NCBI GenBank assembly: GCA_024224295.1
Contig: JAAENN010000120.1
Span: 1 to 64,000, forward strand
Source: Shimia sp.
Lineage (GTDB): Bacteria > Pseudomonadota > Alphaproteobacteria > Rhodobacterales > Rhodobacteraceae
Length of the DNA: 64,000 nucleotides
Reading direction: 5' to 3'
The notes below the pieces were generated by a model, which was not told the origin of the DNA, searched no databases, and saw nothing but the letters and a program-made list of their open reading frames with translations. Both the position numbers and the translations under genes were made by a program. Below are positions 10,284 through 17,412 of this stretch, in pieces (the stretch's first letter is position 1; each line of letters starts with the position of its first letter).

Positions 10284-10661
10284 CTATCGTCCAACGCGTT
10301 GCTCAATAACAGTAGACAACTCCACAGGACACGACTTTATGAGCTTGCCTGTTGGATAAAGTGTAGTGTGAGGAAATGTTATTAGAGTCGAAAAATCGGC
10401 CGTTTGATTGTAAACGTACATCCATTTGAGATCCCAATAATCTCCATCGTTTGGTCCACTCACAATGTCGATTTGATTTATTGGGCCAACGTTATGGGCT
10501 CCTTGCACTGTGAATTTGTCAATTGCGCCAGCCTCGAAATCATCAACTCCGGGGTTGTTCAACGCAATCTTGTGGCCATTGGCATTCATAATGATTTCAA
10601 CGGTCCTATTCAGTCCGTTTTTTCCAGTTTGTGTGACAATTTCATAAGTTCCTACCGCCAT
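10284..10661 (-). CDS. PLAT/LH2-like small domain protein, probably acquired
   Basis: Predicted 125-aa protein with no signal peptide. The middle resembles a PLAT/LH2 beta-sandwich: GTYEIVTQTGKNG near the start, then LNNPGVDDFEAGAIDKFTV and NQIDIVSGPNDGDYWDLKWM, which match the family pattern of N-P-G-x-D-D-F-E-x-G followed by D-x-F. Such domains bind lipid surfaces or proteins. The A+T content is clearly higher than in the neighbours and codon use is different, which suggests recent transfer. Start: ATG at 10661 with GGAAG five bases upstream. It stands alone between unrelated genes. Function unknown; the domain call is by eye. Confidence 0.55.
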   Translation of the reverse strand: MAVGTYEIVTQTGKNGLNRTVEIIMNANGHKIALNNPGVDDFEAGAIDKFTVQGAHNVGPINQIDIVSGPNDGDYWDLKWMYVYNQTADFSTLITFPHTTLYPTGKLIKSCPVELSTVIEQRVGR

Positions 10662-10800
10662 AGTGCTTCCAATCAAAAAGAGAAAATTTGCTTTAGTCTG
10701 TAGAAAGTAAGCCAGACTGGACCTAAAAGCAGATTAGGAGCAACCGTTTTGATGTTCCGTAGATCGGTGTTTTGAGAGAAGAATGCTCCCAGAACTGTAC

Positions 10801-10983
10801 TCAGTATCGCATTGGATTGCGTCGCTGTGGTTCTAGTGTCAGCATGTCCGGCCAACCGATGAACTTCTCAATCAACACCAGCACGAGACAGGCTGCTACG
10901 ATACCAAAAACCAACTTAACCCGTGCCTCTGACGGCGGGTTGCGAGCCCATTTGTTCATGCGCATGAGGTGGCGGAAGTTCAT
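10801..10983 (-). CDS. Small one-helix membrane protein
   Basis: Predicted 60-aa protein beginning MNFRHLMRMNKWARNPPSEA, followed by one hydrophobic helix (VKLVFGIVAACLVLVLIEKF) and a short tail with GWPD. The pattern of KWARNPPSE, one helix, then GWPD is what I recall from small conserved Rhodobacteraceae proteins, so I consider it real. Start: ATG at 10983 with AGAGG eight bases upstream; the frame extends to 11043 but without a better start. It lies downstream of hpt in the same direction, separated by a repeat. Function unknown. Confidence 0.6.
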   Translation of the reverse strand: MNFRHLMRMNKWARNPPSEARVKLVFGIVAACLVLVLIEKFIGWPDMLTLEPQRRNPMRY

Positions 10984-11041
10984 CACTAAGGCCTCTATTG
11001 GCTGACTTTGGTTAAAGCTAGGAAAGCCAATCGATGATGGC

Positions 11042-11106
11042 AAGGCGCGATGGGGGCGCTGCCCCCGACCCTGTAGGTCTCCCCCGGGGTTTTGGGCGAA
11101 GGAGAA
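11042..11106. repeat. G+C-rich intergenic repeat, Rhodobacteraceae type
   Basis: Non-coding stretch with a GGGGGC-GCT-GCCCCC hairpin (11052-11066), then GACCCTGTAGGTCTCCCCCGG and an A/G-rich end (GGCGAAGGAGAAAG). From memory, sequences of the form GGGGGCGCTGCCCCCGACCC...CTCCCCCGGGATATTTT are scattered between genes in many Rhodobacteraceae genomes. It lies between the hpt stop codon and the small membrane protein. A second, more degenerate element is at 41761-41804. Confidence 0.55.
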
Positions 11107-11141
11107 AGTGCTTTGGAAGCCAGCTTCGTCAGCCTCAGGTG

Positions 11142-11687
11142 TTAGCTACCTTCGACAAAGCGCACCTTGCCGATGAAGGGCAGGTTGCGGTTGCGTTGGG
11201 CGTAGTCGATGCCGTAGCCCACGACAAATTCATCTGGGATGGAAAAGCCAATCCAGTCGGCGGCAATGTCGGACTCGCGGCGGGACGGTTTGTCCAGCAG
11301 AGCGATGGTTTTGATTTTTGCCGGGTTGCGGGCTTTGAGCAGGTGCAACACGTGGGTCAGGGTGTGGCCGGTATCTACGATGTCTTCCACAACGAGAACG
11401 TCTCTCCCTTCAATTTCACCGCGTAAGTCTTTGAAAATGCGTACTTCTCGACTGCTTTCCATAGCGTTTCCGTAGGAGGACGCTTCTAGAAAATCCACTT
11501 CGACGGGCAGGTCGAGTTCACGCACCAGATCGGCGATGAACACAAAAGAGCCGCGCAGCAGGCCCACCACAATCAGCTTGTCGGTGCCGTCATATTCCGC
11601 TTGAATTTCGCTAGAGAGGTCTTCGATCCGGGCCGCAATGGATTTGGCTGAGATCATTTGATCGATAACATATGGACGCTCTGACAT
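11142..11687 (-). CDS. hpt: Hypoxanthine phosphoribosyltransferase
   Basis: Purine-salvage enzyme (181 aa) that makes IMP or GMP from hypoxanthine or guanine and PRPP. Seen: the PRPP-binding motif [12 protein letters not shown] with its acidic pair, the GSFVFIADL segment, and the C-terminal [20 protein letters not shown] typical of bacterial Hpt. Start: ATG at 11687 preceded by AGAGGG; the frame is open 15 codons upstream but those residues do not fit the family. It is divergent from the coq10 gene. Confidence 0.96.
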   Translation of the reverse strand: MSERPYVIDQMISAKSIAARIEDLSSEIQAEYDGTDKLIVVGLLRGSFVFIADLVRELDLPVEVDFLEASSYGNAMESSREVRIFKDLRGEIEGRDVLVVEDIVDTGHTLTHVLHLLKARNPAKIKTIALLDKPSRRESDIAADWIGFSIPDEFVVGYGIDYAQRNRNLPFIGKVRFVEGS

Positions 11688-11785
11688 GAGACCCTCTTGA
11701 TTTTCTCTCGCTTGCGCCGCTATGTGCGCCACCAGAACCGTGCATAGCGAGGACGCTGTGCGCTGTCACGCCAAAATGAGACGAC

Positions 11786-12241
11786 ATGCCGACGCATTCT
11801 GAAACCCGCACGCTGCCATATACCGCCCAACAGATGTATGATCTGGTGGCGGATGTGGCATCTTACCCGAAGTTTTTGCCATGGTGCGCCGCGGCGCGTA
11901 TTCGCTCGGTCACGCCGGTTCAAACCGAGATTGGGACCGGGGACGAGATGCTGGCGGATCTGGTGATTTCGTTCAAAGTGTTTCGCGAACGTTTTGGCAG
12001 CCGGGTTGTGCTGTATCCTAAGGTGAAACACATCGATACCGAGTATCTGGATGGGCCGTTCAAATATATGAAATCCACCTGGGATTTTGCCGATGTGGAC
12101 GGTGGTGTCGAAGTGAAGTTCTTTGTGGACTTTGAGTTCAAGAACATCCTTTTGCAAAAGGCCATTGGCCTGGTGTTCAACGAGGCGATGCACCGGATTG
12201 TGGCGGCGTTTGAGGCGCGGGCGGAGGCGCTCTATCGCTAG
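11786..12241 (+). CDS. COQ10/RatA-type ubiquinone-binding START-domain protein
   Basis: Cytoplasmic START-like lipid-binding protein (151 aa) of the COQ10 family, which helps ubiquinone synthesis or delivery to the respiratory chain; the same family includes E. coli RatA. Seen: the N-terminal TLPYTAQQMYDLVADV, the conserved YPKFLPWC, and the C-terminal FKNILLQKAIGLVFNEA helix. Length is typical. Its 3' end overlaps the convergent MerR-type gene by four bases. Confidence 0.92.
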   Translation: MPTHSETRTLPYTAQQMYDLVADVASYPKFLPWCAAARIRSVTPVQTEIGTGDEMLADLVISFKVFRERFGSRVVLYPKVKHIDTEYLDGPFKYMKSTWDFADVDGGVEVKFFVDFEFKNILLQKAIGLVFNEAMHRIVAAFEARAEALYR

Positions 12242-12645
12242 CCTCTTCGGGGGCGGCGTGAGGAGCGCAACAAACTGCGAAACGTGGGGCAGTCAAACTG
12301 GTTCTCATGTGGACAGTCGGCGATGTGTCGTAGCAGGCTGACCAATTCGGTGAGTTCTTGTATTTGGCTTTCTACTTCATCTGCTTTTTGAACAAAGGTG
12401 TCGCGGTTGATTTTGATGACCGAGGGCGTTGGCATCATTGCGGATACGTCTTTGAGTGAGAATTGTGCTGCCTGCGCGAGCGCAATGAAGGAAAGGCGCT
12501 CCAGCACGTCTGGATCATACTGCCGGCGCAGCCCGTGCTTCCCGGAGGAGCGGATCAGGCCAAGTTTTTCATAGTAGCGTAGGGTGGAGGGGGGCAGACC
12601 GGCTGTGTCGGCCACGTCGCGAATGTCCAAGGTTTTTGCGTTCAT
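12238..12645 (-). CDS. MerR-family transcriptional regulator
   Basis: DNA-binding protein of 135 aa. Seen: an N-terminal MerR winged helix (LDIRDVADTAGLPPSTLRYY, then EKLGLIRSSG), a dimerisation coiled coil around residues 75-110, and a C-terminal tail with two cysteines (CPHENQFDC) that could bind a metal or sense redox state. The gene starts five bases from the -35 element of a divergent promoter with the 19-base spacer typical of MerR control, so the downstream tpm-like gene is its likely target. The inducer is unknown. Confidence 0.88.
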   Translation of the reverse strand: MNAKTLDIRDVADTAGLPPSTLRYYEKLGLIRSSGKHGLRRQYDPDVLERLSFIALAQAAQFSLKDVSAMMPTPSVIKINRDTFVQKADEVESQIQELTELVSLLRHIADCPHENQFDCPTFRSLLRSSRRPRRG

Positions 12646-12649
12646 GGGC

Positions 12650-12680
12650 TTGACCTAAAGTGAGCTTGAAGTTGTATCAC
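12650..12680 (+). promoter_or_regulatory. MerR-type promoter of the tpm-like gene, 19-bp spacer
   Basis: TTGACC (12650-12655), a 19-base spacer, then TATCAC (12675-12680). The spacer holds an imperfect dyad (CTAAAG...CTTGAAG). Promoters activated by MerR-family proteins are known for an overlong 19-20 bp spacer that the regulator untwists. The adjacent divergent MerR gene supports this reading. Confidence 0.72.
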
Positions 12681-12710
12681 CACTAGGCAACAGCTGAGCG
12701 GGAGGCGTCA

Positions 12711-13352
12711 ATGGAAGAAGCATTTTGGCAAGATAGGTGGCAAAACTAGAAAATTGGGTTTCACGAACCTGCGCCAAATGCGCGCTTGATTGCGCATTTT
12801 GAAGCGTTGGCTGTGCCCAAAAGGGCCGCAGTGTTTGTGCCGCTGTGCGGCAAGTCGCTGGATATTGATTGGCTTCTGGTGCAGGGGCATCCGGTGATCG
12901 GGATCGAATTCCATGAAGCGGCGGTGCAGGCGGTTTTTGAGAGATTGGGGCGCCGTGCGGAGGAAACGCAAATCGGGGACTTGCGGCGGTACGCGGCGGG
13001 AGATCTCACGTTGTTTTGTGGGGACTTCTTTGCCTTGACGGCAGAGCAGGTGCCAGAGGTTGCGGCGGTGTTTGATCGGGCGGCTTTGGTGGCCATCGCG
13101 CCGGAGCAGCGTCAAGCATACGTCGATCACTTGAAGCACCTTTGCCGACAGGTGCCGACCTTGCTTGTGAGTTTTGATTACGACCAAAGCCAGATGCAGG
13201 GGCCGCCGTTTTCGGTGCCTCCAGAATTGGTGGATCAGTTTTACGGGGGTGATGTGACGCGGAGATTGCTGCAGAGCGACCCGATCACCAGCCCGCCAAA
13301 AATTCGCGGGATGGGAACGGAAGACGTCTATTTGCTGACGCCTGTCACATAA
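12711..13352 (+). pseudogene. tpm: Thiopurine S-methyltransferase-like gene with in-frame TAG at codon 13
   Basis: The frame from the ATG at 12711 (GGAGG seven bases upstream) reads MEEAFWQDRWQN, then TAG at 12747-12749, then KIGFHEPAPN and on without interruption to 13352. The family begins with W-x-x-R-W-x-x-x-x-I-G-F-H, so both sides of the stop belong to one protein. The rest shows FVPLCGKSLDIDWL (SAM-binding) and the C-terminal IRGMGTEDVYLL. Family members methylate thiopurines, tellurite or selenite. A downstream TTG at 12786 could give a shortened 188-aa protein, but it would lack the N-terminal helix over the active site. Likely a recent nonsense mutation (CAG to TAG would suffice), a sequencing error, or rarely readthrough. 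Confidence 0.82.
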
Positions 13353-13378
13353 AAAGGGGCGGCCACCTTTGGCCGCCC
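13351..13378 (-). terminator. Terminator copy belonging to the amtB remnant
   Basis: Read on the minus strand: a perfect 9-bp stem GGGCGGCCA/TGGCCGCCC with a four-base loop, followed by five T. It is a duplicate of the terminator after intact amtB (15061-15088), with the same flanking CAGTTCCGGAGTGATG on the gene side. Confidence 0.8.
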
Positions 13379-13404
13379 AGTTCCGGAGTGATGTCTGAGG
13401 CCAC

Positions 13405-13716
13405 TTAAGAGGCGATGTCGTAGGCGCGTTCGCCGTGGACGGCGAGATCAAGACCGTTGACTTCGGTTTCTTCGTCCACGCGCAGCGGGGTGATCAGGCT
13501 GACCAGTTTAACCAGAACATAGGTCACAACCACGGTGAAGATACCGACGATGGCCAGAGCGCCCAGCTGAGCGGTCCATGTGCCTTGGCCGAAGACAGCG
13601 ATCATGATGGTGCCGAAGATGTCGCCAACGCCGTGCACGGCAAACACATCCAATGTGTCGTCAATCTTGGCTTTGTTGCGCACGAGGTTCACAGCTTCCT
13701 GACACAGGATGCCGGC
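13405..13716 (-). pseudogene. Duplicated 3' remnant of amtB
   Basis: About 104 codons matching the C-terminus of intact AmtB at 15115-16302, including KIDDTLDVFAVHGVG and the final VHGERAYDIAS. By hand count there are about 26 base differences over about 308 aligned bases, but only two change an amino acid (Gly to Asp, Glu to Gln). The similarity stops abruptly near 13716, where an RTX-type fragment on the other strand begins. There is no family start, no N-terminus and most membrane helices are missing, so it cannot be a transporter. The open frame to 13821 is chimeric. The mostly synonymous pattern means the copy diverged as a selected gene before it was truncated. Confidence 0.9.
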
Positions 13717-14060
13717 GCCGGGGATGATGTGTTGTTGGGTGGCGCTGGCGATGTGATGACCGGTGGGGCAGGCACGGAAGGGCCTACTGGTCGCAAACCA
13801 CGGCGGCGGATACTGGCCCAACAGTGGTAATGGATTTAGAGGCGGGTGAAGAACACTTGCAGGTCACACTTCATGTTGATGATTTCGCTGCATTGGCTGA
13901 CGTCGGCCCAGAGGAGCCAATTGCACGTGAGTTGGTGGAAGTCGGCGGCAACACCCAAGTGATGTTCCAAGGCGAGCTGTTGGTGGAACTGCAAGGCGCG
14001 ACCGGGGTGGTTGCGGCTGATGTCAGCGCAAATGCCTTTGTCCCCTACGATCGCTGGTAG
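13711..14060 (+). pseudogene. C-terminal remnant of an RTX-type calcium-binding protein
   Basis: In one frame the sequence gives GAGDDVLLGGAGDVMTGGAG, an RTX nonapeptide pattern (GGxGxDxLx). Around 13780 the frame shifts by one base, and the second frame continues AYWSQTTAADTGPTVVMDLE to a C-terminal domain ending GVVAADVSANAF. That domain (acidic strand, then TQVMFQGELLVELQGATGVV) is the type that ends many Rhodobacteraceae RTX proteins. There is no start codon context and no N-terminus; the fragment abuts the amtB remnant. A secreted or surface protein gene that has been truncated and frameshifted is the best reading. Confidence 0.75.
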
Positions 14061-14329
14061 AGTAATGCGGACGCTTCAATTGTGACCTCATTTCATGGGG
14101 CGGATGGTTTAGATGTCCGTGCCTTGCCGTGAACTGACTTGTGGGCAATCCGATGAAATCGATGTTCAAGCTATGTAAATCGCCTCTTGCCTTTTGGTAA
14201 CATAAGGTGGGCGTCCTTGCGGGATGTTGCGCATGATCAAGCGGGGTTTGCGAAAGTTTTTATTAAAGGCTCTCGAATATCCTCACTCAGGTGCAGGTTG
14301 TGAATCCTGTGTAGTGAGGGCGCGTAACA
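14061..14329. other. Gap without a recognisable gene
   Basis: About 270 bases between the RTX remnant and the acidic membrane protein. No open frame with family features was seen. The last part must hold the promoter and ribosome site (GTGAGGG) of the gene at 14330. Confidence 0.6.
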
Positions 14330-15052
14330 ATGATGATTTTTTTGGTTGCGATTGGTATCGCTGGTACTTTTGCAGCGATGGCCATGGTGGACGATTTGGT
14401 TGCTGATCTGGAGGCAGAGGCTGAGGCTGCGCGGGAAGAGCAACAGGCGGCAGATGCGGCGCAGGCCGAAGCCGAGGCGGATGGCGGTAAATTGGTGTTG
14501 CCGGATTGGTTTGAGGAAGCGCAGGATGAATTGAATGACCTGTATGCAGCTTCTGAAGAGCAATTGAGTGGCCCAGAGGCCGACTCTGAAGAAAGTATGT
14601 CCACCGATTTGCCAGGGGAGCCTCAAGGTGTTCAGGGGGATGAGCAATCCGTACCTGTCCCCGAAATTGCAGATACAGCGTTAAGCCAGATTTTGGCAGA
14701 ATTTGAGGCGGCGGAAGATGATTTGGCGGCTGATCTGATGATTGGATCGCAGGCTTGGGCAGAAGATATGGACGGCCCGGATGTGCCAGAGGTGAATCGC
14801 GAGTATCCCCTAGAAGGGCAGGGCGAGCCGGTTGCTGAAGATAGTCCGCCACTGATCATAACTGATTTTCTCCCGGAAGACGAAGTTCTGCTAGTTGAGG
14901 GGGGCATGGCGGAAGATTTGACTTTGGAAGAAGTGCATGGTGACACGCAAGTGATGCATGGGGAAGACGTGTTGGCAGTGCTGGAAGGCGTCTCAGGTGT
15001 GTCTGTCGAAGATATTTTGGGAACGCGTCATAGTGACGTCGCTCTCGCCTAA
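14330..15052 (+). CDS. Acidic membrane-anchored protein with RTX-like C-terminal domain
   Basis: Predicted 240-aa protein. Residues 1-22 (MMIFLVAIGIAGTFAAMAMV) form a single membrane anchor. Residues 23-170 are very acidic and rich in Glu, Asp and Ala, with a likely helical or coiled segment at 25-50. The last about 70 residues (from PLIITDFLPEDEVLL to GVSGVSVEDIL) match the C-terminal module that closes many Rhodobacteraceae RTX proteins, yet no GGxGxD repeats are present. It shares this module with the fragment at 13711-14060, so the two are domain-level paralogues. It converges on amtB with only the amtB terminator between. Function unknown. Confidence 0.65.
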   Translation: MMIFLVAIGIAGTFAAMAMVDDLVADLEAEAEAAREEQQAADAAQAEAEADGGKLVLPDWFEEAQDELNDLYAASEEQLSGPEADSEESMSTDLPGEPQGVQGDEQSVPVPEIADTALSQILAEFEAAEDDLAADLMIGSQAWAEDMDGPDVPEVNREYPLEGQGEPVAEDSPPLIITDFLPEDEVLLVEGGMAEDLTLEEVHGDTQVMHGEDVLAVLEGVSGVSVEDILGTRHSDVALA

Positions 15053-15060
15053 TTTAGGTC

Positions 15061-15088
15061 AAAAAAAGGGCGGCCAGTGCGGCCGCCC
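15061..15088 (-). terminator. Rho-independent terminator of amtB
   Basis: On the minus strand: 8-bp stem GGGCGGCC/GGCCGCCC, five-base loop, then seven T. It lies 27 bases after the amtB stop codon. Confidence 0.9.
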
Positions 15089-15114
15089 AGTTCCGGAGTG
15101 ATGCTTTTGAAACC

Positions 15115-16302
15115 TTAGGAGGCGATGTCGTAGGCGCGTTCGCCGTGTACTGCGAGGTCGAGGCCGTTGACTTCGGTTTCTTCGTCCACACGCAGCGGGG
15201 TGATCAGGCTGACCAGTTTCACCAGCACATAAGTCACAACCACCGTGAAGATGCCTACGATGGCCAGCGCGCCAAGTTGCGCGGTCCAAGTGCCTTCGCC
15301 GAAGACAGCGATCATGATGGTGCCGAAAATGCCGCCAACGCCGTGTACGGCAAACACATCCAAAGTGTCGTCAATCTTGGCTTTGTTGCGCACCAGATTT
15401 ACAGCTTCCTGACACAGGATGCCAGCGATGGCACCGATGACCAAAGCCTCAACCGGGCCAACAAAGCCGGAGGCCGGCGTGATCGAGGCAAGACCTGCGA
15501 TAGTACCGGTCACAAGGCCAACAAGCGATGCTTTGCCATATTTGATGCGCTCCCAAAGCGCCCAAGTGAGTGAGGCGGTGGCAGCCGAGATATGGGTCAC
15601 GGTTAGGGCCATCGCGGCGCCACCGTCTGCGGCGAGCTGAGAGCCGCCGTTGAAACCAAACCAGCCCACCCAAAGCATTGCCGCGCCGATCATAACCATC
15701 CATGGGGCGTGTGGCGGGGTGGTGCGGTGGCGGCGGGCGCCAAGCATCACAGCAATCACCAGCGCCGCTAGACCTGCGGTTTCGTGGACCACGATGCCAC
15801 CTGCGAAGTCTTTCACGCCAACTTCTCCAAAGATGCCGCCATCTGCCATCATGCCACCGCCCCAAATCCAGTGCACAACCGGTGCGTAGCACAACAACAT
15901 CCAAAGGCCGGAGAACAGCAGTACAAAGCCAAAGCCGATACGCTCGACAAAGGCGCCGACGATCAGTGCCGGTGTGATGATCGCGAAGGTCATCTGGAAA
16001 GCAAAGAAAAGGACCTCTGGCAGGGTGCCGGACAGGCTGTCGGTGGTGACACCAGAGAGGAACATCTTGCCGAGCCCGCCCCAGACGGAGGTTGCGCCGC
16101 CGTCATTGCCAAAGGCGATGGAGTAGCCAAAGACGAGCCATAGAACGCTCATCAAACAGGCAATGGCGTAGGTTTGCATAAATACGCTGAGCACGTTGCG
16201 GGCGCGTACGAGGCCCCCGTAAAACAATGCCAGGCCCGGCAATGTCATGAACAGGACCAGGGCTGTCGCCACGATGATCCATGCGGTGTCCGCTCCGTTC
16301 AT
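15115..16302 (-). CDS. amtB: Ammonium transporter AmtB
   Basis: Inner-membrane ammonium channel (395 aa, 11 helices expected). Seen: the N-terminal MNGADTAWIIVATALVLFM, the family segments GLALFYGGLVRARNVLSVFM and DFAGGIVVHETAGLAALV with a pore histidine, and the conserved AVHGVGGIFG with a second pore histidine. Start: ATG at 16302 after GAGGAAAG; the frame is open 25 codons upstream, but that part is not hydrophobic and does not fit. No glnK lies next to it, unlike the usual glnK-amtB pair. A truncated duplicate of its 3' end lies at 13405-13716. Confidence 0.96.
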   Translation of the reverse strand: MNGADTAWIIVATALVLFMTLPGLALFYGGLVRARNVLSVFMQTYAIACLMSVLWLVFGYSIAFGNDGGATSVWGGLGKMFLSGVTTDSLSGTLPEVLFFAFQMTFAIITPALIVGAFVERIGFGFVLLFSGLWMLLCYAPVVHWIWGGGMMADGGIFGEVGVKDFAGGIVVHETAGLAALVIAVMLGARRHRTTPPHAPWMVMIGAAMLWVGWFGFNGGSQLAADGGAAMALTVTHISAATASLTWALWERIKYGKASLVGLVTGTIAGLASITPASGFVGPVEALVIGAIAGILCQEAVNLVRNKAKIDDTLDVFAVHGVGGIFGTIMIAVFGEGTWTAQLGALAIVGIFTVVVTYVLVKLVSLITPLRVDEETEVNGLDLAVHGERAYDIAS

Positions 16303-16462
16303 ATTTCTTTCCTCTTTGTCCCGTGAGTGGTGGTTTCCCGCCACAGAGCGGAAAACCTGCACAGAACAAAGGCTCACGTGGCCTCAAAGTGCCTTAAAAC
16401 AGGGCGCTTTGCGGGATGCGCAAAAAATAAGCGGAAAATGCAGGTCACCGCTTAAAAGGACA

Positions 16463-16936
16463 TCACTTTGCGCAAACTGCGTCAAAAAGCAGCGTCAAAG
16501 CATGATTCCGCGCCGCTTCGCGTACGTTTTCGCGGCCTAGGGCCCCAAATTCGACGGTTTCAGTTGTGCAACCCGTTTGCTTGGCGATGCCAAAACAGAC
16601 ACGGCCTTCCGGTTTGAACTCGGACCCACCCGGACCCGCGATGCCCGTGATCGCAACGGCGAGTTGCGCGTCAGAGGTGACCAATGCGCCGAGCGCCATT
16701 TCTCGCGCGACCTCTTCACTTACGGCCCCAACGGCAGCCAGAGTGGCCTCGCGCACGCCGAGCATCTCCGTCTTGGCGAGATTGGTGTAGGTCACAAATC
16801 CGCGCTCAAAAACGTCCGAGCTGCCAGCAACGTCGGTCAGGGCAGCGGCGACCATACCAGCGGTGCAGCTTTCCGCTGTCGCAATGCGCAGGTTGGCGTC
16901 GCGACAGTTTTGCAGCAGTTGGGCGACATCAACCAT
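16463..16936 (-). CDS. pncC: CinA-family nicotinamide-nucleotide amidase
   Basis: Cytosolic deamidase (157 aa) that turns NMN into nicotinate mononucleotide, recycling the NAD by-product of DNA ligase. Seen: the CinA C-terminal domain signatures IATAESCTAGMVAAALT, FVTYTNLAKTEMLGV and AVAITGIAGPGGSEF with the catalytic serine/lysine region. It is the single-domain form, without the N-terminal MoCF domain of full CinA. Start: the ATG at 16936 shares its A with the pgpA stop (TGATG). It is the last gene of the ispDF-pgpA-pncC operon. Confidence 0.93.
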   Translation of the reverse strand: MVDVAQLLQNCRDANLRIATAESCTAGMVAAALTDVAGSSDVFERGFVTYTNLAKTEMLGVREATLAAVGAVSEEVAREMALGALVTSDAQLAVAITGIAGPGGSEFKPEGRVCFGIAKQTGCTTETVEFGALGRENVREAARNHALTLLFDAVCAK

Positions 16937-17412
16937 CAAATCAGCACAATGTGATAGAGCGCAGCCAGCGTGGCGACGCCGGCAAACAGACCGGCCCAGA
17001 TGTCGTCCAGCATGACGCCAATAGGGTCGTGGCGTTGGTCAGCCTTGCCGACCAGCCAGGGTTTCTTGATGTCAAACAGACGGAAGAACAGAAACGCGGC
17101 AATGGGACCGGGCCAGACCATGGACATATCGCGCATCGCAAAGGCCACAGCGGGGAACAGTAGGGCAATCCACATGCCGGCAACTTCGTCGATAACAATT
17201 TCAGAAGGGTCTTCGGTGGGACGATCCGCCAGATCCTGAATGCAGGCCCACATGCCAATCACGATAGCGAGCGCGGTAAGAATGGCCAGAAGCCAAACCC
17301 CGACAAAATGCGCGGCGGCCCAGCCGATGATCAGGGCGGCCAAGGAGCCCCAGGTGCCGGGCGCGGCTGGCAAGCGGCCGACGCCAAAGAATGTCGTGAT
17401 CATGCGGATCAT
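16936..17412 (-). CDS. pgpA: Phosphatidylglycerophosphatase A
   Basis: Inner-membrane phosphatase (158 aa) that makes phosphatidylglycerol from its phosphate. Seen: the N-terminal [17 protein letters not shown], three to four hydrophobic helices, the acidic motif [14 protein letters not shown], and [14 protein letters not shown] followed by [11 protein letters not shown]. Length matches the family. It overlaps ispDF by four bases and pncC by one. Confidence 0.95.
   Translation of the reverse strand: MIRMITTFFGVGRLPAAPGTWGSLAALIIGWAAAHFVGVWLLAILTALAIVIGMWACIQDLADRPTEDPSEIVIDEVAGMWIALLFPAVAFAMRDMSMVWPGPIAAFLFFRLFDIKKPWLVGKADQRHDPIGVMLDDIWAGLFAGVATLAALYHIVLI

Noticed and set aside
10673-10855. 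60-residue open frame upstream of the PLAT-like gene
   Set aside because: No family resemblance, and it overlaps the better supported small membrane protein in another frame.
12708-13451. 247-residue open frame opposite the tpm-like gene
   Set aside because: Antisense shadow; the plus strand has recognisable methyltransferase motifs throughout.
13405-13821. 137-residue open frame read as a small new membrane protein
   Set aside because: Its C-terminal 104 residues are the AmtB C-terminus and its first part is the reverse strand of an RTX fragment; it is a chimera of two remnants, not a gene.
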